From Metaphire vulgaris (lineage: Eukaryota; Annelida; Clitellata; Crassiclitellata; Megascolecidae): 64,000 nucleotides of DNA. Where the stretch lies: assembly GCA_018105865.1 (NCBI GenBank), contig CM030848.1, positions 7,756,801 to 7,820,800 on the forward strand. The letters are read 5' to 3'. This document shows positions 44,607 to 64,000 of the stretch, one piece after another. The translations under genes were made by a program, and so were the position numbers. The notes below the pieces were generated by a model. That model searched no databases. It was not told the origin of the DNA and saw only the letters and a program-made list of their open reading frames with translations. Positions within the stretch are counted from its first letter, which is position 1. Each line of letters begins with the position of its first letter.

Positions 44607-44780
<174 letters not shown>

Positions 44781-45241
44781 GCGTGAAATGCACATAATTA
44801 ACCATTATAAGAGATTTCTCAAATTCTTTGTAAGTTTTACAGTTAATGACAATAAATAAATAGACTTAAAGACGATTTCCTACTAAACACTTTCTCTAAC
44901 TATCGGTTTTACACTTCTAAAACTCTTCAACGTCTTTAATTCAATTAATCAACAATCGCTTTCACAAAATAGCTGTCATTCAATCTGACACTATCAATTA
45001 TTAATAGTCTTTTCTAATTGTTATTTTACTATAGTGGCAAATCCACTCTAGTAACAACTGGAGGAAAAACAAGGATATCCGGAACCTCTGAAAAAGTAAT
45101 TTAACTACCGTGTCCCCTCCCCCTCTATTCCGGAACCCTGGCGACGCCACTGATCAAATGTAATGCGAAAGATTTGCTCAGACGTTATTCTATTATTCTA
45201 TGCAGATTATTCCCGATGAGCGATCTGTTCGCAGTCTCAGC

Positions 45242-45283
45242 CAGTGGCGGCTCCCCACTTGCCAAATCCTGGAGCCGCCACTG
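45242..45283. mobile_element. 42-bp hAT MITE
   Basis: CAGTGGCGGCTCC, a 16-bp middle, then GGAGCCGCCACTG: perfect 13-bp TIRs. A perfect 8-bp duplication GTCTCAGC flanks it at 45234-45241 and 45284-45291. It is a minimal derivative of the 21862-22052 / 62154-62334 family. Confidence 0.9.
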
Positions 45284-45769
45284 GTCTCAGCGCTGTCGGT
45301 TCTTTTCGCGCTGTTCAGGACAAATTCAGTGACGGACAGAAGATTAGACAGTCAGTTGCGTCGAACTGTCCGGTGTCCAGCAGAACAGAAAGAACCCCTA
45401 GCGAGCGTCCGGTTCAGTTGGACAGATGTCGGGGAGGAAAGTCAAATAGTCGACTGCCAAATCCATCAGAAAAATGGTCAAGCACTTCGTCTACAATTGA
45501 GATCGGGACAGTGGATTTTAATGCATTGTCCGATTACATTTTTAACACATAAAATTCCATATCGTTGACGGTTGAATAGCCACTGTAAGTGGCCACAGAG
45601 GAAAAAAACACTGACTGCTTCGTCTATCGGTTAATTTTCAGCAGTATTTTCTCCCGACTCGACTCGATGCATAATTCGATTTTAAGGCCGCCTAAGCGCA
45701 GATATCGAAAGAAACCATAGCGCAAACGCAAAACAAGAAAATCAAATTTTAGCTGACTGCAATTACTAG

Positions 45770-45990
45770 GATTGCCCCGTGGGGTCCGGTGGTGATGCCC
45801 GATTTCTAGGCCCATAGTTGACTCAGCCATTTTATAATATACCAGTCTTATCCGCCGAACCCACGGTTAACTTCGCAATGTTACCATCGCTACTCATTTT
45901 ACCACTACGATCTAGCGAGTGAAGGCTGAGTCATCCGAGTATCGAACTCGCTTCCATCCGCTTCCCGGACCAGTGTTCTTGCCATCATTC
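45770..45990 (-). mobile_element. tRNA-headed SINE (minus strand)
   Basis: On the minus strand: GCGAGTTCGATACTCGGATG (B box), GACTCAGCCTTCACTCGC, then GGTAAAATGAGTAGCGATGG. The GACTCAGCCTTC ... TGAGTAGCG block matches the SINE at 28757. Confidence 0.65.
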
Positions 45991-46967
45991 TATCTTCCCG
46001 ATTAATTTAATGGTTGGGTGGAATAAGAAATTAAATGCAGTTACCACCTTAATGGTCAGGTTGTCAATTGAAGGGTCCAGAGGAATAAGGAAGTAAATGC
46101 AGTTACCCCTCTTATTGTTATTGATACTTAAACCAGTGGGGGTCGGATACAGTTACCTACTTATTCCACCCAGCCAATCAATTATTGCTTTCACTAAAGG
46201 TTCATAAATATGTCCAACAGATAATCTTGCAGAGGTTACAGCAGTATTCTCTGTTCATGTGCGAAAATTGCAAGGAAAACAACTGCGTGCGATCAAGGCG
46301 TCTTTATTAATTAATTTGAAAACCTTCTATACCGACGTCTACATAAGTGCATCGGAGTTACTCTTACGCTTCGGTCTCTCGTATTTCAATAGAACACACT
46401 GGGCGGTGCAAGACAGTTAAGCTAAGTTCTTTCTCGTCGAAAACAAAACGCAATAAACGAATCACAAAAATCGAAAGTTCTTCTCGAAGCGTTCGACTGT
46501 TGTCTGCGAATGTTATCGATTGCCTTCTAAACGAGAAACGTCTCTAGGCAATTTCAATTCAGAAATATCTGACTTTGGGCAATAACAGTCATCGGCGTCA
46601 AAGGTCTATCTTATTCTCGTCAATTTTTGCAACGAACAAGATTATTATTGTTGTTTCCCGCTACGAAAATATCCGTTTGTTTTGATAGGATTTTGCGAAC
46701 AGCTCAAAACTGCTCAGAATTCCATTCCACCATATAATCGTTCTCACTTTATCTAAAATATCTGTCTGTAGTTTGTCTGTTTATCTGTCTGCCTCAGTCA
46801 AGGTTTCAGCCATTGTGTAGCTGTTATGTCATAATGAGTTTTTATTACAATTGCAGATTTTGGGGAAAAGTCCTATTAGCATTCAGGGAAATTTTAGAAC
46901 CTGCTGAAAATTTCTCGTCAGATACTTTTCTATCGAAAGTTTCCTGAAGTGCGTTCTTAATGCATCA

Positions 46968-46976
46968 TGATGATGG

Positions 46977-47010
<34 letters not shown>

Positions 47011-47065
47011 ACGATGGGAGGATTTGAACCAACAACTTTCCGATAGTTGGTTCGAATCTGGCCAT
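46968..47065 (-). mobile_element. (GAT)n plus tRNA-like SINE remnant
   Basis: A run of about 14 GAT-type units, then (minus strand) GGCCAGATTCGAACCAACTA and GTTGGTTCAAATCCTCCCAT with a B-box match GGTTCAAATCC. Could be a tRNA pseudogene. Confidence 0.45.
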
Positions 47066-47384
47066 CTATAATTCCGCTATTGAACAATGTTATCAATATT
47101 TCAATACCTGAATCATGTCACGTGACAGTTTGTTTGACGGGGCTTTATGATTGATGTCTTGTTAGAATTGTTTTGACGATAATCTGTCTGAAAAACCTTA
47201 TATATGATGGTCAACAAAAACTAAAAAGTATCCAAAATAGTTATCAGCATAAAAGAAAACTCCAATATCTGGGTCGGTCAAAAGAACTTGGAATTTTTCT
47301 ATTTTCTAAGCTATTTGAATTCGACGCCTGAATCAACTGAAAGGAAACGAGAAAACTAATAATAACTGCTACAGATTAATTATT

Positions 47385-47734
47385 CATCATCATCTTCACT
47401 TTCTGCCTGCATGGCGGCAATAGTTAGATACGAAACATTTCCACTTCGCTCGATCTTGCGCTAATCTGCATCCTTCAACAATCGACATGTTCTTTGCTTC
47501 CAAATCTCCTTTGATGTTATCCATCCATCTTGTTCTCGGTCTTCCACTCCCTCTGTCTCCTTCTACTTTGTGCGTATGCAGTGCTTTGTAGGCCCATCTA
47601 TTGTTGTCCATTCTTTTAACACGCCCAAACCAATTTAATCTCCTTTTGCGTACTTTATCGATAATTGTTTCTGTGGTTCCTGTCTGTTGCCTGATGTCTT
47701 CATTTCTCAATTTTTGATATTTGCTGACTCCCAT
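47385..47734 (-). mobile_element. LINE 3' fragment (RT C-terminus)
   Basis: The minus strand encodes KRRLNWFGRVKRMDNNRWAY, DRGSGRPRTRWMDNIKGDLE and WKCFVSNYCRHAGRK, the conserved end of an endonuclease/RT LINE, then a GATGATGATGAATAA tail. It ends just upstream of the gene C signal exon. Confidence 0.85.
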
Positions 47735-47818
47735 TAATTTTCTTAGATTAATTATTAACGCCGTTAAAATTCAGAACCTTCTTATAAACAACAACGGTTA
47801 TTTTCCAGAAAAAGAAGA

Positions 47819-58411
<10,593 letters not shown>

Positions 58412-58617
58412 ATATTACAGGAAAACACACACATTGCTTTTGGTTAAAAAGTTGCTTCTTTCGCCAATATACTGGTACTGTCATCTCCAGGAACTGATTA
58501 ACTCACAAGAAACATTTTAATTTTGTCTTGCTAACGAGGGTGATTAAACGCGCTGAAGGGATTATGCCTCATCGGTGACTATAGTCTATAATCTACCGTA
58601 TATTCACTAGGCGCACA

Positions 58618-58866
58618 CAGGGCCGTCGTCTTATATCATAGGCATGGTAGGCACGTGCCTAGGGCCCCGCGATATATGAGGGGGCGGTGAAGAAAAAATA
58701 ATTTGTTGGTTGATTTTGCGAGTTTCGCAAAAAGGTCATCATCGCTTTATCTTAGTTGATTTTTATCAATTTTCTCCCTCAAAAGTACAAAAGTAGAATA
58801 AATAAAAAAGGTCATCGCTACTTTATTAAAAATGCTTAGGGCCCTCAAACTTCTTAAGACGACATT
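58618..58866. mobile_element. Probable MITE (CAGGGCCGTCGTCTTA)
   Basis: Left CAGGGCCGTCGTCTTA, right TTCTTAAGACGACATTG; two GCAAAAAGGTCATC / AAAAAAGGTCATCG motifs inside. Right limit approximate. Confidence 0.55.
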
Positions 58867-59420
58867 GGGAGTACAGAGTACTGATCAGACTGTAATTCTG
58901 CATCAAAGAACGAGGCTGGTGCATGGGTCTACACTGTACTCTGAAACACTAGCATCTATTTATCTGAATTTATAAATATTTAGCTCCTTTTGGGCACCAG
59001 AATGTGAGTCAAATTAAATATATTTTTGCTATACATATATATTTCTTTCAAACCAATATATACCTCTGTCGCAATGCATTTTAATAGTTCGTTCAATTGT
59101 AATTGAATATTAATCGGTAGTTTATCGTTGTAGATGATTGAAGACATTCTGACATTCTGACAGCATTCTGACACGCCATTCAACGGAGAAGGCAAATCTT
59201 ATCTAAGACTAATCCAAGACCATTGGATTCAGCTAACGTATATTTATTTAGGCCATCAAACATTCTGACCAATTAATTGTTCTTTAGACGTCTTGATTTT
59301 GTTCATTTCTGCTTATTTTTTTGCATTCAGGCAGAACTACGCATCGGTAGAACCGACGAGTCATGTATTTGATGAAAATATTTCTTGGAATCCTGCGATC
59401 TCAATTTTTTAACTGTTGTC
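58867..59420. other. Intergenic, nothing recognised
   Basis: AT-rich, no coding signal or element that I can support. Confidence 0.4.
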
Positions 59421-59430
59421 AATCGTACAA

Positions 59431-59491
<61 letters not shown>

Positions 59492-59640
59492 TATAGTAGT
59501 AGTATGTTTTCAGACATCTTCTTCGATAGAAAATTATTTTATTTTGGGTTATTTCATCTAAAAATATTTATTTGGGGTTGGGTGTCAGTGTATTCAGAAA
59601 AATATGTGGCACTGAAAATAAGATAATGCAAAAATGAAAC
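59431..59640 (+). repeat. (AAT)n and a block repeated at 60140-60260
   Basis: About 20 AAT units are followed by TTTTCAGACATCTTCTTCGA, AAAATTATTTTATTT and AAAAATATTTAT blocks. All recur in order after the (AAT)n at 60041-60134, so the segment is a duplication or two copies of one element. Confidence 0.8.
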
Positions 59641-60039
59641 AATCAGTTCAACAGATTGGCCCTTGTCTCTGATCTAAATATGAATGACATGCAAAAATCT
59701 CAAACAGATTGTTCAGACGGTTTAAATGTGGGATGGGTGGTGTGGCGTGCAGAGGGGTGTTAAGGGGGTAAAAATATCCCAAGTCGATAGAAAATGTTTG
59801 AGTAGCAGTAGTAGGTGTTGTTGTCAATTTTGAGCGCCAGCAAGCTGGTAGTAGTAGTAGTAGTAGTAGTAGTAGTCGCCCTCCTAGTAGTAGTAGTAGT
59901 AGTAGTAGTCCAAAAGTAGTACATATAGAGGGTTTTAATCTTCTCTTTTGGAAGCATTATTTCAACAGTAACAACTATTTTCGAAAGCGCCCTTGACTTT
60001 GATCTATGTCATGCATACGGCGCTGAATAAATTGTCTAG

Positions 60040-60040
<1 letters not shown>

Positions 60041-60137
<97 letters not shown>

Positions 60138-60260
60138 CAACAACATGTTTTCAGACATCTTCTTCGATCGAAAATTATTTTATTTGGTCAATAGATCATC
60201 TAAAAATATTTATCTAGGAATCTGCGTACAGTGTATACAGAAAAATATGTGGCACTGAGT
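60041..60260 (+). repeat. Second copy of the (AAT)n plus TTTTCAGACATC block
   Basis: See 59431-59640; shared phrases include CAGAAAAATATGTGGCACTG at 59596-59615 and 60238-60257. Confidence 0.8.
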
Positions 60261-60379
60261 AAGTAAGATAATGCTTAATCTAGAAACAATCGCATACAAA
60301 TATAGGTACGCTGTTGATCTATATCTGAATAATATGCACGTATATGCAGACAGATTCATAATATACATACTGTATGGCG

Positions 60380-60528
60380 CAGTGGCATGCAGAGAGCGGT
60401 GGGCGCCCGGGGCCAAGTCGATAGAAAATGTTTGACGAGCAAAAAAGGTCGCCGAGTCAATTTTGACGCCCTCAAGCTGGTCGGCGCCCGGGGGCCACCC
60501 CCATCGCCCCTCCCTCTGCACGCTACTG
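60380..60528. mobile_element. MITE (CAGTGGCATGCAGAG)
   Basis: Ends CAGTGGCATGCAGAGAG and CTCTGCACGCTACTG; interior TTTGACGAGCAAAAAAGGTC. A partial relative lies at 59740-59810. Confidence 0.7.
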
Positions 60529-60654
60529 ATATGGTCCAAAATATACATATAAGGGTTTTAATCAGTCTATTTTGGATGGCATCTATTTTAACTTAGCTTC
60601 ACTCTTTCGATGTAACTAGCATTCTTTTAAAGCTGAATTTAATTAGACTTCAAA

Positions 60655-60838
60655 CAGGGGCGTAGCGACGGGGGGTATATCGGTATATATATACCCCGAA
60701 AATGTCTGCCTTAAAGTTTTTTATGTGATTTATATGTGGTTATATGTGGTTTATATGGTTTATGTGGTTTTTAGTTAAGATTTATACCCACCCAAAATAT
60801 GCATACCTTCCCAAACAAAATTCCTGGCTACGCCCCTG
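60655..60838. mobile_element. hAT-like MITE (CAGGGGCGTAGCGACG)
   Basis: Ends CAGGGGCGTAGCGACGG and TCCTGGCTACGCCCCTG; flanks ACTTCAAA / ACCTCAAA (7 of 8). 184 bp. Confidence 0.85.
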
Positions 60839-61317
60839 ACCTCAAAAGTATTGAACTCTTTTACAGAAACTTGCAAAACGGCCCAATTCAACATGCAAAC
60901 ATATACAGTAATACGCCGCAAAGCTGGTTTCATTAGACCCAGTTGTATGGCTCTAGTCTTCATTCTTCACAAATAAGTAGTAAAACGCAGGATTTGATAT
61001 AATTAACATTTGTAAATATATGTATCAGCGATCCGTTATGTACAGACGACACCAGCGAGTTACTATACAGTATTTCGTTGGCGTAGCCAGGGTTTCAAAA
61101 TACGGGCATCGTAAAGGCATACAGACACTTCCCCTTTGGTCCGACTAGGGGGACTTGGAGTTATCGACGCAATCCAGCGCGTAACACTAAAGCCATTCCG
61201 TAGTAAAAGCGTTAAGACACTAGCTCTGCACGAGCAACACTGAAAGCATCGAATGCGACATTAGTCAGCGTTATATGCAGTAGAAAAAGGCGCATTTCAA
61301 AGACATACACGCGCATG

Positions 61318-61508
61318 CATGGGCGTCCGCAGGAATTTTTCCAGGGGGTGCAAAACAAGGTTTTTGTGAAGAAAGAAATGAAAAATTTCCAGTGAGGGGC
61401 GGGGTGCAAAACAAGGTTTTGTGACGAAAGAAACAAATAATTTTACTTTTTCATATCTCCACAATTTTTCCAAGGGGTTGCAATTGCACCCCCCTCCGGA
61501 CGCCCATG
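61318..61508. mobile_element. MITE (CATGGGCGTCCGCAGG)
   Basis: Ends CATGGGCGTCCGCAGG and CCTCCGGACGCCCATG; the interior is an inverted copy of 43987-44178 (GTGCAAAACAAGGTTTTTGTG). Confidence 0.8.
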
Positions 61509-61666
61509 CACACGCGACAATTTAAGCAAAGAAACTGGACGAAAACTGAACCTGCCATGTCACCAGTTAAAGGATTCAATTGGCTGAGGTTACAGCCAGA
61601 GGCGTCACTAACAGTTATCTTCACCCAGTGCGCGATAAAGCCATGATGTTACCACCCCACCCCATA

Positions 61667-61687
61667 GGCGTAGCGACGGGGTGGTAT

Positions 61688-61745
<58 letters not shown>

Positions 61746-61890
61746 CACCCAAAATCAGTCTATCATGTACCCACCCAAAATCAGTCTATCTTAAAGTTTT
61801 TTTATGTGATTTACATGTGGTTATGTGTAGTTTATATGGTTTATGTGGTTTATAGAAATTATAGTTAAAATTTATACCCACCCAAAATAT

Positions 61891-61926
<36 letters not shown>

Positions 61927-62018
61927 GACAATTTCTTCAGCGCAATAGACAAGACTAAGGTATTCTAGGCTATATTATTTATACCCTCACAAATCAAATT
62001 CCTGGCTACGCCCCTGCC
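61667..62018. mobile_element. CAGGGGCGTAGC-family element with internal repeats
   Basis: Left ATAGGCGTAGCGACGGGG, right TCCTGGCTACGCCCCTG. Internal (AT)n 61690-61742 and (ATT)n 61892-61921; same family as 60655-60838 but expanded. Confidence 0.65.
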
Positions 62019-62153
62019 CACCCCCAGCCCACCCAAACCAAGACCAAAAACTTACACCATGGACTTCCTTGGGTCCTCCAGTACCAGCTCATACGTACCT
62101 ACGGAATCACGTAGCCAATTTCATATACAAACGCCAAACGTTTTGGCGTCATC

Positions 62154-62334
62154 CAGTGGCGGCTCCACATGAGAAGCCCGTGCCCCCCCCCCCATTGAAT
62201 GCCTGCCCCCCAATGGTCCTCCTATTGGGACCCTATACTTACTACTACATACCTATCAACAAGTGATTAACCCCATGCTTAGAAGAGTTGCCACCCCAAC
62301 GCCCCCCACATGCCAAATCCTGGAGCCACCACTG
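62154..62334. mobile_element. hAT-like MITE (CAGTGGCGGCTCC)
   Basis: Ends CAGTGGCGGCTCCACATG and TGGAGCCACCACTG; flanking 8-mers GCGTCATC / GTGTCACC. Confidence 0.75.
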
Positions 62335-63735
62335 GTGTCACCTCCTTGTGATGTTGCAACTGGTGGAACCCGGCGCGGTCCGAGGCCCTCATAGTGACAC
62401 CACTGGCGGCAGTAGTTTAACTTCGAAGCGCAATAAGTTCATGTTGGCTCAAGACTTGGCCCATGCATGACAGCAGAATTTCGTAAACGGTCGTCACGTA
62501 TGACAATTATAATTAATCGCATCAGCAGAAGTCCGTGTTAATTATTGTTAATCGCAAATTCATTGCAAAATTAATTAATTAGAGTCAATTGATCGGAATT
62601 CCCTTGCACGCACATAATGTCTCTCAATGAAGCAAACGGTAAATACACTGTAATGTAATGTAACGTAATGTACAAAACAAATGCAAAGATTTTTTGGCAA
62701 CTCTAAAATGCCCCGCAAAGTTTTCTCATCGGTTTGGCACAAATTTCGATCAGCACCGCTCTAGGTTATAATAAGGGGAAGCAGGGGCGCCCACACAAGG
62801 GGGGAAAGGAAGCAAATGCTTCCTGAAAAACCTAGGGGGGGAAGAAATTCCCCCCCTGAGTTTTGGTATCACGTTAGAGTAGTATATTAATTCGATAGGC
62901 CCTCAATGACTGCGCAACTACTGGCTTTATTGCAGTGCAATTTTGTAACTTCATATAAGATTACCGGTACTCAATTCAAGCTCAAGTTCATTATTATCAG
63001 GCATTCATAAAATGTTATTATTATTGTAACTTTTACATAGTCATTCTAATGATGAAGAGTGCAAACTTCCTGTGAAATATAAATCATTTGTAACAAACTA
63101 ATAGACTCACATGAAGTTTACATTCCAAATTAGACTACTGCAACTCCCTCCACTACTGCAGCCTTCCAAATTAAAGACCTCCATCAACAAACTACAATCC
63201 ATTTAAAACTGTTGCAATTAAATACTGTTAATAATAATTATAATTTGCTTGTTTTAGTCAGTTGCCTTAAGTCTAGTTACCCAATTTGCAGTTGTTGCAG
63301 CTTTAATGCCTCTATCATCTATGTAAAATAATGTAGGTGTGGCTGTTGGAGAAATCTAATTTTTAAAATAAATACTAAAAGTAGCATTTATTTTATTTGC
63401 ATTTGGATGTGGTCATATTGCCAATAGATAATTTGCAGGTAATTTTAAATAGTTTGACAGCACAATTACTGCGATATCTCTCCATAGCTTCAACTTACAT
63501 TTAATAGTGCTTTGTGGCTGTTGGAATTTCCAAAAATTAAGAATTAGAAGTTACTGGTATGAGACCTATCCTGGTGCACCAAAGTATGCGATTTAATGTC
63601 CAAAATGCACTGAAACTCACCTTGAGCACCTATTGATTTCAAAAATTTTCCGGGGTTACCCCGGAAAGACTTTTTCCATGAATTTGCGGGGATGGGGATT
63701 GTCAATGTTCAGTGTCGAGTCTTATAAGGCTACTT
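62335..63735. other. Intergenic, nothing recognised
   Basis: Mostly AT-rich; a C/G-homopolymer-rich MITE-like patch near 62785-62865. No gene seen. Confidence 0.4.
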
Positions 63736-63740
63736 TTTCG

Positions 63741-63741
<1 letters not shown>

Positions 63742-63819
<78 letters not shown>
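63742..63819 (+). repeat. (AAT)n microsatellite
   Basis: About 26 units near the right edge of the window. Confidence 0.95.
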
Positions 63820-64000
63820 TGGTGTAGATAAATCCCTGCCGGACCCCCGTTTAGGGGCAGGAGAGAAAGGGAGGACAGGAAAGAAGGAACCTGCTTCCAG
63901 CAGCCAGGGGATGGGCGCCCCTGAAGGGAAGGATTCTTTGGCCCCCTCGTGGATACGCTAATGTACCGGTACATATATATAGATGTAAGCAGTGTTTATT

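Noticed and set aside
45200..45568. 122-codon open frame
   Set aside because: It runs through the 42-bp MITE and has no recognisable domain.

Overview
The window is nuclear DNA from an animal. Genes are split by GT/AG introns. Intergenic and intronic DNA is full of long simple repeats (TAA/TTA, CTA, CT, GT, AT, GAT, TTC), small terminal-inverted-repeat (TIR) elements with 8-bp target duplications (hAT-like MITEs), tRNA-headed SINEs and 3' fragments of LINEs. A lophotrochozoan, perhaps a mollusc, fits best: there is a calcitonin-type neuropeptide gene with a Pro-amide and dibasic processing, and there are ADAMTS-like proteases with six-Cys modules instead of thrombospondin repeats. The phylum is inference only. 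All gene models read the + strand and were built by hand from splice sites, reading phase and paralogue comparison.

0.1-10.7 kb: gene A, an ADAMTS-like zinc metalloprotease whose 5' exons lie outside the window. It has reprolysin domain exons with the HELGHNLGANHD zinc motif, an ADAMTS-type cysteine-rich region, then six small six-Cys (ShK-like) modules and a stop. Two reading-frame breaks, both at A-runs, make it either a young pseudogene or a victim of assembly indels.

14.1-31.3 kb: gene B, a full-length tandem paralogue: TATA box, signal peptide, prodomain, reprolysin domain (HEMAHNLGAQHD), cysteine-rich region and four modules. Intron phases are identical in all shared exons and most exon lengths are too, while the introns share nothing and are filled with transposons.

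31-41 kb: no confident gene. The stretch holds MITEs, nested hAT elements, CT- and TTC-rich satellites and one possible transposase-derived first exon near 38.6 kb.

41.3-58.4 kb: gene C, a probable calcitonin-type neuropeptide gene. It has a signal-peptide exon (47.8 kb), a first calcitonin-like exon (CT-a, 56.0 kb) joined to a C-terminal exon (57.2 kb), and a second calcitonin-like exon (CT-b, 58.2 kb) with its own stop. Both peptide exons accept the same splice phase from the signal exon, which suggests mutually exclusive splicing, in layout like vertebrate CALCA.

58.4-64 kb: repeats and MITEs only.

The strongest hidden repeat signal is a short hairpin-like motif (GACRAGCAAAAAAGGTC) present inside at least ten MITEs whose TIRs are otherwise unrelated. 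Beside it are four TIR elements with telomere-like cores, a 42-bp hAT copy with a perfect 8-bp target duplication, and two fully readable nested insertions.
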